DNA of 64,000 nt, taken from contig NZ_NCQY01000002.1 of NCBI RefSeq assembly GCF_002894645.1, positions 1-64,000 on the forward strand, read 5' to 3'. The translations under genes and the position numbers were made by a program. The notes below the pieces were generated by a model, which was given only the letters and a program-made list of their open reading frames with translations, did not search any database and was not told the origin of the DNA. The stretch is from Salinibacter altiplanensis. GTDB taxonomy: Bacteria; Bacteroidota; Rhodothermia; Rhodothermales; Salinibacteraceae. Shown in pieces: positions 36,632 through 45,178 of this stretch (positions are counted from its first letter, which is position 1; each line of letters starts with the position of its first letter).

Positions 36632-39289
36632 ATGCTGTCCCCATCCCGTCTCCTCCCGATTGTCTTGGCTGTCTTGTTTGTGGTGGGTCCCGCCGGGGCC
36701 CAGCCCACTGACCTGACGCCGGAGCGCTTCTCGTTTGAGCCGGACCTGGCCTACGACAGCAGCATCCCGTCCCCCGAGGAGGCGCTCGGCTACGCGATGG
36801 GCACCCAGTTTACCCTCCACGCCGACGCGGTGGACTACCTGCGCACGCTGGCCGACGCGTCCGACTGGGTGACGATGGGCACGTACGGCGAGACCTACGA
36901 GGGGCGCACGCTGCCCTACCTCGTCGTCACGAGCGCCCAGAATCAAGGGCGCCTCGACCAACTCAAGCAAAACAGCCGGCGTCTCTCCGATCCGGCCAGC
37001 CTGTCGGACGGCGCTCGGGATCGGCTCCTCCAGAACCAGCCGGTGTTCGTCTCCTACAGCTACAACATCCACGGCAACGAGCCGGCGTCGACGGAGGCGG
37101 CCCTGCAGGTGGCCTACCGCCTCGCCGCGGCGCAGAACGACCGCACCGGGGCCCTCTTGCAAGAGGCGGTCGTGGTCATGTACCCCACAGTGAATCCCGA
37201 CGGCCGCGACCGCTACGCCTATTGGGCCCGCTCGATGCAGCGCGCACAGGTGGCCACCGAGCCGGCCGACATCGTCCACGATGAGCCATGGCCGCAGGGA
37301 CGGACCAACCACTACTGGTTCGACCTCAACCGGGACTGGGTGTGGAACGTGCACCCCGAGATGGAAGGCCTGACCGGTGTCTATCAGGAGTTCATGCCGC
37401 AGGTGCACGCCGACTACCACGAGCAGGGGTACAACGACCACTACTTCACCATGCCGGGGACCACCCCGCGCAACCCGATTCTGCCGGACCGCTACGTGGC
37501 CTGGGCCGATACCTTCGGGCGGGCCAACATCGAGGCATTCGACCAGAACCAGGTTGCCTACTTTACTCGTGAAGCGTTCGACTTCTTCTACCCCAGCTAC
37601 GGATCGTCCTACCCCAGCGTGATGGGCGGCATCGGCATGCTGACCGAGCAGGCGGGCATTGGGGCGGGCCGGGCCGTCGAGAACAACGACGGCTATACGC
37701 TCACCTTCCGCCAGCGCGTCCACGACCACTACGCCACCTCGCTGGCGACGATCGAGGCGTCTGTCGAGAACCGGCGGGCCCTTCTGGAATACGACCTCGA
37801 CGCCCACTCGCAGGCGAGCAACACGATCGAGACGGCCGCCTACGTCTTTCCCGACGATCAGGGCACCGGATACCTGTACGACCTGCTCGACATGCTTCGC
37901 CACCACGGCGTGGAGGTGGAGCGGACGACGGAGACCGCACGGCTCGACAACGCGCTCGACTACCGCACCGGCGAGCGAACCGATCGTCGTGTGGGGGCCG
38001 GAGCGTACGTCGTGCCCACCGACCAGCCACGTCACCTCTTCGTCAATACGCTCCTGCGGCGCCAGGTGGCGTTCGAGGACTCGGTGATGTACGACATGTC
38101 CACGTGGTCGGCGCCGCTGGCGTACAACCTGGAGGCGTACAGCACCCGCGAGTCGGTCGGGGCGGGAACGGCGTCTGTGGAGACGGCCCCAACGCCCGCG
38201 GCCGGTGTCACGAATTCCGGCGCGCAGTACGCGTTCGTCGTAGAGTGGGATCAGCGCCACGCGCCCCGCGCCCTGTCGGCACTCTGGGACGCGGGCTACC
38301 GGGTGCGGGCGGCCCACGAGTCGTTCGACACCGGATCGCGGTCGTTCGGGGCGGGCTCCCTCATCGTGCTGCTCGGGCGCAATCCCGCCCACGACGCCCC
38401 GGCGGCCGACATGCAGCGCATCGCGTCGGAGGCCGGGGTCGAGATCGTCGGTTTCGACACCGGTCGTGTGGCGGACGGGCCGGATCTCGGCTCGGCCGAC
38501 AACGCCCCGGTGCAAGCGCCCGAGGTGAGCATGCTTGTCGACCAGCCCTTCTCCACGTACACGAGCGGACAGATTTGGTACCTGTTCGACCAGGAGACCG
38601 AGCTTCCCATTACCCGGATTCGCGCGTCCAATCTAGAAGAGTCGGCCACTGGAGACGGCCGCTACGCCCGGTACGGCAAGGCGTCGCTCGACGCGCTCGA
38701 CGTGCTCATCCTGCCCGGTGGGTATGGCATCGATGCCGTCTTCGACTCGGCCCGCTTGGAAACCCTCCGCGAGTGGGTGCGCGACGGCGGCACGCTCGTG
38801 GGCACCGAGGAGAGTGCCCGCTTCCTGACGGCGGACGGGTCCGGCCTCACGGACGTGGAGGCGATGCAGGACACCACCGACAGTCCCATCGGGCCGTACA
38901 CGTCGTACGCGGCCCGCGACGACTCGAGCGGGCTCGACTACGTGCCCGGGGCTGCGCTCACCGGTCGCCTCGACACCACTCACCCACTGACGTACGGAAT
39001 CGGGCGCGAGGTGTATTCGCTGAAGTACGGCGTGTCCGGCCTGGAGCCGAGCGCAGAGCTCCAGACGGCCGGCTACTACGCCAAGGACGTTGACGACCTG
39101 CTCGTGAGCGGCTACGCCTCGCAGGAAAACCTTGGTCAGATGGCCGGCACGTCCTTCGCCGGGACCGTCGAGATGGGCGAGGGGCAGGTCGTATTCCTCG
39201 TCGACAACACGCAGTACCGCATGTTCTGGCGCGGCCCCAGCCGCATGATGCAGAACGCCGCGATGCTTGTGCCCGGACTGATGGATTGA
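36632..39289 (+). CDS. Exported M14-family zinc carboxypeptidase with C-terminal domain
   Basis: An 885-residue secreted peptidase. A signal peptide (residues 1-24, ending GPAGAQ) leads to an M14 carboxypeptidase domain (about 45-370). Zinc ligands His147 and Glu150 are in NIHGNEPAST, with DLNRDWVWN and the third ligand region VHADYHEQGYNDHY downstream. The C-terminal half contains two class-I glutamine-amidotransferase-like segments (for example DALDVLILPGGYGID), known in large M14 proteins of Bacteroidota. It probably hydrolyses peptides in the periplasm or outside the cell for nutrition. The ATG at 36632 is preferred to GTG 36620 because it starts the signal peptide directly. A MITE-like element begins at its stop codon. 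Confidence 0.9.
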   Translation: MLSPSRLLPIVLAVLFVVGPAGAQPTDLTPERFSFEPDLAYDSSIPSPEEALGYAMGTQFTLHADAVDYLRTLADASDWVTMGTYGETYEGRTLPYLVVTSAQNQGRLDQLKQNSRRLSDPASLSDGARDRLLQNQPVFVSYSYNIHGNEPASTEAALQVAYRLAAAQNDRTGALLQEAVVVMYPTVNPDGRDRYAYWARSMQRAQVATEPADIVHDEPWPQGRTNHYWFDLNRDWVWNVHPEMEGLTGVYQEFMPQVHADYHEQGYNDHYFTMPGTTPRNPILPDRYVAWADTFGRANIEAFDQNQVAYFTREAFDFFYPSYGSSYPSVMGGIGMLTEQAGIGAGRAVENNDGYTLTFRQRVHDHYATSLATIEASVENRRALLEYDLDAHSQASNTIETAAYVFPDDQGTGYLYDLLDMLRHHGVEVERTTETARLDNALDYRTGERTDRRVGAGAYVVPTDQPRHLFVNTLLRRQVAFEDSVMYDMSTWSAPLAYNLEAYSTRESVGAGTASVETAPTPAAGVTNSGAQYAFVVEWDQRHAPRALSALWDAGYRVRAAHESFDTGSRSFGAGSLIVLLGRNPAHDAPAADMQRIASEAGVEIVGFDTGRVADGPDLGSADNAPVQAPEVSMLVDQPFSTYTSGQIWYLFDQETELPITRIRASNLEESATGDGRYARYGKASLDALDVLILPGGYGIDAVFDSARLETLREWVRDGGTLVGTEESARFLTADGSGLTDVEAMQDTTDSPIGPYTSYAARDDSSGLDYVPGAALTGRLDTTHPLTYGIGREVYSLKYGVSGLEPSAELQTAGYYAKDVDDLLVSGYASQENLGQMAGTSFAGTVEMGEGQVVFLVDNTQYRMFWRGPSRMMQNAAMLVPGLMD

Positions 39290-39640
39290 GAAGCTGTTTG
39301 GCGGACGCTCTGTGGCCACCCCGACGAGTACTTGGTCGCTGCGCTCCCAGCGCTGCGACTTTGTGGATCTCGTGCAGCCTGGGAACTACTTGGTCACTGC
39401 GTTCCTGGCGCACCCCGGAGAGTACTTGGTCGCTATGCTCCCAGCGCAAGATGGCTTCTGCATTCGCCCGGTAGCTCACCACGGGCATGACCTCACTCCT
39501 GCTCGGCCCCCGCTACAGAGACTCATTACAGAGACTCATTTGGGCACCATTTTGCAGCTTCGCCCACTGTGTGTACTCGGCTGGGCCTCGTCAGTCGCTA
39601 CGCTCGTGTCGGCTGAACATCAATCCACCAAACAGCTTCT
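39289..39640. mobile_element. MITE-like non-autonomous element, copy 2
   Basis: A 352-base element bounded by 17-base inverted ends with one mismatch: AGAAGCTGTTTGGCGGA (39289-39305) and TCCACCAAACAGCTTCT (39624-39640). Inside are three copies of a unit TTGGTCGCTGCGCTCCCAGCGC, partly decayed, and the ATGGCTTCTG segment shared with copy 1. It has no transposase. The left end starts on the last base of the M14 peptidase stop codon. It accounts for nearly all of the gene-free gap 39290-39678. Confidence 0.65.
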
Positions 39641-39678
39641 GAACCGGGCCAGATCGTCCGGTCGAAACTCAAGACTGC

Positions 39679-40062
39679 TTACGTGGCCGACAGGGCGTCT
39701 TCGATGGTGTCCACCAGCCTGTCGCGGGTGAACGGCTTGCCAAGGTACTCATCGAACCCCTTCTGAAGAAAGTCATCCCGGTCGCCGGGCATGGCAAAGG
39801 CCGTAACCGCGACGGCCGGAGTGTCGTCGAGGGACTCCCGATCACGAATTGTGCGGAGGAGTTCCACGCCCCCATCCTTTTCGCTGAGGTTGATGTCCAG
39901 CAGGAGAAGGTCGAATGACTCCGCCGCCATGTGGTCTAGGGCCTCCTCCACGCTGGAGGCAAGGGTGATGTCATAGTCGCCCTGCAGCGTGTGCTCCAGG
40001 AGCAGGCGTGTGTCCGGGTTGTCCTCGACCGACAGAATCCGAGGGGGGTCGGATGCACCCAT
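39679..40062 (-). CDS. Single-domain response regulator
   Basis: A 127-residue stand-alone receiver domain. The acidic pair Glu13/Asp14 in SVEDNPD, the phospho-acceptor Asp56 in LLLLDINL, the conserved Thr/Ala in AVTAFAM and Lys in LGKPFTRD are all present, so it should be phosphorylatable. With no output domain it may act by protein interaction, like CheY or a phosphorelay intermediate. No kinase is adjacent; the orphan kinases in this window (1465 and 48761) are possible partners only in principle. The start at 40062 is a good ATG. Its stop lies 38 bases from the MITE-like element. Confidence 0.9.
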   Translation of the reverse strand: MGASDPPRILSVEDNPDTRLLLEHTLQGDYDITLASSVEEALDHMAAESFDLLLLDINLSEKDGGVELLRTIRDRESLDDTPAVAVTAFAMPGDRDDFLQKGFDEYLGKPFTRDRLVDTIEDALSAT

Positions 40063-40711
40063 AAAGGGGCTACGGTTTAGCCACAGAAGACATGAAATCT
40101 ACAGGGCGAAATATATGATTTGCGGGGATCGTTCCATTCCTTGCAAACTTACTGTCTCAAAACGCGCTTTTGGCAAACAATGTCAGAAACAACACCAAAG
40201 CCAGCAGGACGATGCCTCATGCTGCGGTCGGCGCCCCGAGGCGCGAAATGAAACAGGTTCTGAGTTCCTGTTGGGGAGACTCCTGTTGGGCAGTCTGGAG
40301 GCTCGCCGCGTGGTTCGTGAGCAGAGGCCGCCCGATGTGTCCGAGGAGACCCCGATGGGCGGCTGTTGTCAGGTACGTGGGGATAGAGACTCGGGGGGAG
40401 GCACCGTCCCCACGCAGGGAGAGACAGGGTCAACAGACGAGACCGATAGACCCCTACACTTTTCCGGATGTGTTGCCAACGGTAGGTTCCCCGATGGCAA
40501 GTCTCCCAACCGCATCCAGTTGGGGCAGGCTTGACGGACGCCCAAGAGCGACTTCGGTGAGAAGGCTTCCGATGCCGATCAGCAGCCCCAGGCCGGGCGG
40601 TCACCTCAGACAACGCCCGTTCGCAACAAGAGTCGGATGGGAACGTCTGCAGAACCACCGGTGATGTATAATCGAAACCCCCACTCGGCGTGTGCCAAGC
40701 AGGGGGAAGGG
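40063..40711. other. Gene-poor region of uncertain content
   Basis: About 650 bases between the response regulator and tRNA-Met. AT-rich DNA at 40100-40175 is followed by a 23-codon frame at 40180-40251 (MSETTPKPAGRCLML...), closed by TGA. After it, another plus frame stays open to about 40534 with a Gly/Cys-containing translation. Neither looks like a known protein. I looked for tmRNA, SRP RNA, 6S RNA and RNase P signatures and found none. It may be a decayed gene, a structured RNA or ordinary spacer. Confidence 0.35.
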
Positions 40712-40785
40712 TAGCGCGGGAGGGATTTGAACCCTCGACCTCCGGGTTATGAATCCGACGCTCTCACCAGCTGAGCTACCGCGCC
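40712..40785 (-). tRNA. tRNA-Met (anticodon CAT)
   Basis: A 74-base cloverleaf on the minus strand. The acceptor GGCGCGG pairs with CCGCGCT (one G-U), the D arm is GCTC/GAGC, the anticodon loop TTCATAA has CAT, the variable loop has 5 bases, and the T arm is GAGGG-TTCAAAT-CCCTC. The anticodon stem has one A-C mismatch at its loop end. The 3' CCA is not encoded. Elongator tRNA-Met is most likely; tRNA-Ile with modified CAT cannot be excluded. Confidence 0.93.
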
Positions 40786-40873
40786 GTGGTCGAATGACAG
40801 ACGTTTGTATGATCACACGCACGCCTGGTGTTTCCTGGACGTGGTGAAGAAGTGGTGGACGGCCAAAGCCTCA

Positions 40874-41179
40874 CTAGTTGAGATGATCAACGTGCCGGAG
40901 CGTCGCCGGGTCCATCAGGCGGTTGATCTCGTGGCGCAGCACATCGCGTAGGTGCCAGCCACTGGGCAGCTCGCCGTCCGAGACCTCCACGAAAAGGGTG
41001 ATGCGTCCCCGGGTGGCTTGGAGGGCCCGCTTTTCGGTGTGGGGAGCGTCGGGGCGGTACGCACGAAACTGGAAACCGCGGTGGGAGTCCACAGGACAGA
41101 GGGGAAAGTGCGCCGTTGGAGATGCGAGGATGTCGTCCTGTCTCACGCGGCCTGGGCGGCGGTGTTCGGGGCCCATCAC
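40874..41179 (-). CDS. Hypothetical protein
   Basis: A 101-residue frame with high third-position GC (about 80 percent by eye), which favours a real gene over the opposite-strand frames. The C-terminal half (RITLFVEVSDGELPSGWHLR, then HEINRLMDPATL) reads like a folded soluble domain. I recognise no family. The start may be the first or second Met. It lies between tRNA-Met and holB, divergent from holB, with 74 bases to the proposed holB start. Confidence 0.6.
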   Translation of the reverse strand: MMGPEHRRPGRVRQDDILASPTAHFPLCPVDSHRGFQFRAYRPDAPHTEKRALQATRGRITLFVEVSDGELPSGWHLRDVLRHEINRLMDPATLRHVDHLN

Positions 41180-41253
41180 ACAGGTCTTGCTTCGGTGTAG
41201 GGTTGTCCTCGTAGGCTTTGAGTCGTACGTTGCCCTCCTCCCTTAATTTCTGC

Positions 41254-42462
41254 ATGACCCCACACGCACGTCCGATGGCCTGGAGTTCCGTTCTCGATCA
41301 GGATCGGGTGGTCCACACGCTGCGTCGGGCCCTTGCCCAAGAGCGGGTGGCCCACGCGTATCTGTTGCACGGCCCCGATGGGGTTGGCAAGCGGACCGTG
41401 GCCTACGAGATGGCCCGCGCCCTGCAGTGCCCCGAGTGTGCCGACGAGGCCTGTGACGCGTGTCCCACCTGCCGCAAGACCCGGCGTATGGTGCACCCGG
41501 ACGTGCACGTCAACCTCCCTCATCCGTGGAGCCAGGAGAAGGACCGTGACGAGGAGGACATGGGAAAACGGATCCGGCGGCTTGGCGACAATCCGTACGC
41601 GGCCATCGACTACGTGCGTCGCCCCTCTCTCTCCGATCCCTCCGAGACGTCGAACCAGCAGGTGTACTACCGCATTGGCCAGGTGCGGCAGGACATCATC
41701 CAGCCCATGAGCCTGGCGCGAGGGGAGGGGCAATACAAGGTCAACATCCTAATTGACGCGGAAAAGATGCGGGAGGAGGCGGCCAACACGTTCCTAAAAC
41801 TGCTGGAGGAGCCGCCCCCGCAGACGGTCTTTTTGCTCACCACGAATCGGCCCGAGCAGCTGCTGCCCACCATTCTGTCGCGGTGCCAGCAATTGCGGTT
41901 CGACCCGCTTCTGCCAGAAACGATCGAACAGGCCCTCGTGGATCGCGACGGCATGGAGCCGGACGCGGCCTCGATGCTGTCACGAATGGCGGACGGCTCC
42001 TACAGCCGGGCCCTCGAACTGGCAGAGAACGATGCCCTGATGACCAGCCGTGAGCTGGTGCTCGACTACTTCCGGGCGGCCTACACGCAACAGGTGGAGT
42101 CGCTCGACTCGTGCATCCAAGAACTCAAAAGCCAGGGCCGTGAGCGGGTGAAAAGCGTGCTCCGGCTCATGCTGCGCTGGATGCGCGACCTGCTCCTGTA
42201 CCGTACGATGGGGGAGGAGGCTCCCCTGGTAAATGTGGATCAGAAGGAGGCCGTGGCTCGCTTCTGCAACAACCTTCCAGACGCCGACCTGGAGGGGATG
42301 GTGACCCTCGTAGAAGAGGCGATGGAGCTGGCGGAACGCAACGTGCGTGTTGCGCTGGTCCTCACCGCCCTCGCTCACGGCCTGGCCCGGGCGATGCGCG
42401 GGCAGGCGGTCGAGACCCTCTACGTTCCCCTCTCCGAGGCAGAACGACCAACGCCCGCCTAA
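41254..42462 (+). CDS. holB: DNA polymerase III delta-prime subunit (clamp-loader ATPase family)
   Basis: A 402-residue clamp-loader subunit. The P-loop region is GPDGVGKRT, and a four-Cys zinc module (CPECADEACDACPTC) follows it, as in delta-prime and gamma/tau. Further signatures are ANTFLKLLEEPPPQTVFLL and the ILSRCQQLRF sensor segment with SRC. It helps load the beta clamp during replication. An acidic insert (about 90-130, EKDRDEEDMGKR) is larger than in E. coli. ATG 41254 is chosen; an ATG seven codons later (41275) is also possible. The TPR gene follows after 62 bases. Confidence 0.92.
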   Translation: MTPHARPMAWSSVLDQDRVVHTLRRALAQERVAHAYLLHGPDGVGKRTVAYEMARALQCPECADEACDACPTCRKTRRMVHPDVHVNLPHPWSQEKDRDEEDMGKRIRRLGDNPYAAIDYVRRPSLSDPSETSNQQVYYRIGQVRQDIIQPMSLARGEGQYKVNILIDAEKMREEAANTFLKLLEEPPPQTVFLLTTNRPEQLLPTILSRCQQLRFDPLLPETIEQALVDRDGMEPDAASMLSRMADGSYSRALELAENDALMTSRELVLDYFRAAYTQQVESLDSCIQELKSQGRERVKSVLRLMLRWMRDLLLYRTMGEEAPLVNVDQKEAVARFCNNLPDADLEGMVTLVEEAMELAERNVRVALVLTALAHGLARAMRGQAVETLYVPLSEAERPTPA

Positions 42463-42524
42463 GGACTCCCTCCGACGTCCCGGGCGGATCTCATTGACCC
42501 AGTCGTAGCACGCCCTCTTGCGCC

Positions 42525-43343
42525 GTGAGTCGTCTGTTTTGCGTGTCTTCGTTTGGGCGCCTGGGGCCGGTGGTCGGGCTCCTCCTGGTGAGTCTGGTGG
42601 GGGGGCATGGGGGGACGTCATCGGCACTGGCGCAGTCCACCGGTGCGGCCGACTCAGCTCCCGAGAACACTCTTGTGGCGGTCGACAGTCTGCGTCGGGC
42701 AGGGGCCTTCCAGGCCGCGCAGAAGCGCCTTCAAGCCCTGCGCCAGCACGCCCCCGACCGGGTTGCGGTGCTGTGGCGCCTCGCCTACACATACGCCGAC
42801 ATCGGACAGTCCACCGAGGACGAAGACGTACGGACGCAGTACTACGAGAATGCGCTTGCCGTGGCGGAGGCTGGCCTTGCGACGGACTCGACCAGTGCTC
42901 GGGCCCACCTAGCGATGGCGGTGGCGCAGGGGCGGGCGGCCCTGGACGCCGGCACCCGGGAACGCATCGAGCGGTCCCGTGCGGTGAAGCGCCACGCGGA
43001 CCGGGCCCTCGCGATCGACTCGACGCTCGATGGGGCCTACCACACGCGGGGACGCTGGCACCGCGAGGTGGAAAACATCGGCTTCTTTCAGCGGGCCCTC
43101 GTGAAGACCGTCTACGGCGGGCTCCCCGAGTCCTCGATCGACCAGGCCGTTCGGGACTTTCAGCGGGCCCTTGAGCTGCACGACCGGATTCTTCATCACC
43201 TTGAGCTGGGCAAGACGTATCTGCAAATGGATCGGCCGGACGCGGCGCGGCGCGAACTGCAGGCGGTCCTCGACCGGCCGGTCGAAGAGCCGTTCGATCC
43301 GGACTACAAGGACGAAGCGCGCCGGCTGCTTGAGGACCTTTGA
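42525..43343 (+). CDS. Exported TPR-repeat protein
   Basis: A 272-residue protein with a signal peptide (residues about 1-36, ending SALAQ) followed by helical repeats of tetratricopeptide type. Clear repeat pieces are LWRLAYTYADIGQ, ARAHLAMAVAQGRAALD, LDGAYHTRGRWHREV and LELGKTYLQMDRPDAARREL. The layout resembles the regulator-of-microtubule-dynamics-type TPR proteins found in Bacteroidota, whose bacterial function is unknown; a periplasmic scaffold role is likely. The start is a GTG at 42525, directly before the signal peptide. It is 102 bases upstream of the vWA gene and could belong to the same transcript, but the gap leaves this open. Confidence 0.8.
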   Translation: MSRLFCVSSFGRLGPVVGLLLVSLVGGHGGTSSALAQSTGAADSAPENTLVAVDSLRRAGAFQAAQKRLQALRQHAPDRVAVLWRLAYTYADIGQSTEDEDVRTQYYENALAVAEAGLATDSTSARAHLAMAVAQGRAALDAGTRERIERSRAVKRHADRALAIDSTLDGAYHTRGRWHREVENIGFFQRALVKTVYGGLPESSIDQAVRDFQRALELHDRILHHLELGKTYLQMDRPDAARRELQAVLDRPVEEPFDPDYKDEARRLLEDL

Positions 43344-43445
43344 GGAGAAGGCATCGATCGTTTTTAACAGCGTGTCTGGAACGTCGACCGGGGCGGTCGA
43401 TGCCATTTCTGAGCCGTCGTTTGCGTCCCGCAATTCCTTGCTTGC

Positions 43446-44312
43446 ATGCCGTATTCCGCCGCAATTAGTCGTCAGCAGCCCACTGCAATCCTGTTCCTGC
43501 TCGACCAGTCGGCGTCGATGCAAGAGCCCTTCGGCGGGGCCGAGAAGACGGGCGACGCGGCCCCGAGCCGCGCCCGTGTGCTGGCGGACACGGTGAACGA
43601 CCTTCTGCAGAACCTGGTGCTACGGTGCGCCAAAGAGGAGGGCGTGCGCGACTACTTCCACGTCGGCGTCGTTGGCTACGGGCAGCGTGTGCAGCGCCTC
43701 GTTCAGCCGACGGAGGAGTACGCCCCTGGCACCGGTCTCGTCCCCATCAGTCACCTTGCCGACCGGCCCCAGCGCATGGAGCAGCGGGTGACGGAGGTGG
43801 ACGATGGGGAGGGCGGCACGACGGAGACGCGGGTCAAAACACCGATCTGGTTCGATCCGCAGGCCAAGAACGGAACGCCCATGTGTCAGGCGCTCGACCT
43901 GGCGGCCCAGTCCGTGCGCGACTGGATCGACCAGCACCCGCACAGCTTTCCCCCCATCGTCCTGAACGTGACCGACGGCGAGGCCACGGACGGGGACCCG
44001 CTCCGCTACGCCCAAGAGCTGCGCTCGTTCGCGACCGACGACGGAGAGGTGTTGCTCTTCAACATCCACCTGTCCGCGTCGGAAGAACCGCCCGTGGAAC
44101 TGCCGTCCGCCACCGACGGGGTGCCGAACGACGACGAGTACGCCGAGGTGCTCTTCCAGATGTCGAGCCGGCTGCCGTTCTCCATGCGATCGGCCGCGGA
44201 GCAGGAAGGCTACAGCGTCACGCTCGACACGCGGGGGTTTATTTTCAACGCCGACCCGGTCTCGCTCGTCACGTTCCTGGAGATTGGCACGCGGCCGAGC
44301 AATCTGCGGTAG
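43446..44312 (+). CDS. von Willebrand factor A domain protein (TerY/YegL-like)
   Basis: A 288-residue soluble vWA protein. The MIDAS metal site is intact: Asp20, Ser22 and Ser24 in LLDQSASM, a Thr in NGTPMCQAL and an Asp in LNVTDGEATDG. No signal peptide or TM helix is seen, so it is cytoplasmic. Proteins of this size and pattern (TerY, YegL) form a triad with a PP2C phosphatase and a protein kinase; here both follow directly, 45 and 17 bases apart. It probably binds a phosphorylated or metal-dependent partner as the scaffold of that system. It has no sign of truncation. Confidence 0.9.
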   Translation: MPYSAAISRQQPTAILFLLDQSASMQEPFGGAEKTGDAAPSRARVLADTVNDLLQNLVLRCAKEEGVRDYFHVGVVGYGQRVQRLVQPTEEYAPGTGLVPISHLADRPQRMEQRVTEVDDGEGGTTETRVKTPIWFDPQAKNGTPMCQALDLAAQSVRDWIDQHPHSFPPIVLNVTDGEATDGDPLRYAQELRSFATDDGEVLLFNIHLSASEEPPVELPSATDGVPNDDEYAEVLFQMSSRLPFSMRSAAEQEGYSVTLDTRGFIFNADPVSLVTFLEIGTRPSNLR

Positions 44313-44357
44313 GGAGATGGTGATCTCGTCCGGCATGTGAACTGGCCGAAAGCGTCA

Positions 44358-45161
44358 ATGAGTGCGCCCCCACGGCCCGACTCTTCCCACGGAGCCCCTG
44401 CGACGGGGGAGGCCTGTGTGTTGGCCGTGCCGAAAGGGGGCGGACGCATGGACGCCTACGAAGACGCGGCGTCCGTTCGGGCCGAGGCGTGGCCGGCTCG
44501 GCTCGCCGTGGCCGACGGGGCAACGGAGTCGGCTTTCGCCAAGGAGTGGGCGGAGCGCCTGACGCGCGGCGTGGTGGAGCAGGGCGCCTCCACCCCCGAG
44601 TCCCTGCGCCGGGCGGTGCCGGACTGGCAGGCGCAGTGGCGGGCGGCGGTCCGTGCGCGTGCTGAAGAGGGCCCCTGGTACGTGGGGGCGAAGGCGGCGG
44701 AGGGCGCCTTTGCCACGCTGCTGGGGCTATCACTGCGGGCCGACGGGCGGTGGCGCGCCGTGTCGGTCGGCGACGGTTGCCTCTTTCGGGTACGAGACGG
44801 AGCCCCTGTGCAGAGCTGGCCGTTCGGAGCGGCCGATGCGTTTACGAACCGGCCCGCCCTCGTGCCCAGTCGCCCGGGCCAGACGCTGCCCACGCCCGAG
44901 GCGACCTCCGGATCATGGAGCGCGGGCGACGTCTTTGTGCTCGCCACCGACGCCGTTGCCGCTTGGCTTCTGGCCCCGGAGTCGTCTGTCGGACCGGCGG
45001 CCGCGGCAGCGTGGGACGAGACACAGTTTCGACGAGCCGTAGAGCAGGGGCGCACCGAGGAGATGCTCCGCAACGACGACGCCACGCTTCTCATCATGCG
45101 TATTGCCGAGACGCCGGACGCAGGGTCGGAGGCCTCGCCGGCCCCGCCGAACCGATCGTAG
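44358..45161 (+). CDS. PP2C-family protein phosphatase (YegK-like)
   Basis: A 267-residue PPM/PP2C-type Ser/Thr phosphatase. Metal-binding and fold motifs can be followed in order: EDAASV and AVADGATES (first Asp), SVGDGCLFRVRDG, LATDAVAAWL and the final RNDDATLLIM. The regular PP2C domain is about 250 residues, so it is a single domain without fusion. It should dephosphorylate the target of the kinase next door. The start is ATG 44358; a GTG at 44337 in frame is also possible. The kinase gene follows after 17 bases, so the two are surely co-transcribed. Confidence 0.88.
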   Translation: MSAPPRPDSSHGAPATGEACVLAVPKGGGRMDAYEDAASVRAEAWPARLAVADGATESAFAKEWAERLTRGVVEQGASTPESLRRAVPDWQAQWRAAVRARAEEGPWYVGAKAAEGAFATLLGLSLRADGRWRAVSVGDGCLFRVRDGAPVQSWPFGAADAFTNRPALVPSRPGQTLPTPEATSGSWSAGDVFVLATDAVAAWLLAPESSVGPAAAAAWDETQFRRAVEQGRTEEMLRNDDATLLIMRIAETPDAGSEASPAPPNRS

Positions 45162-45178
45162 CGACGAGACGCGCCGTT

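Noticed and set aside
39320-39450. Three TTGGTCGCTGCGCTCCC repeats looked at as a CRISPR array
   Set aside because: Units are imperfect, only three, spacers are irregular and share sequence, and the whole lies within a MITE-like element.
40149-40664. Two long frames on opposite strands in the region near tRNA-Met
   Set aside because: Both translations look random, with scattered Cys, Arg and Ser and no domains.
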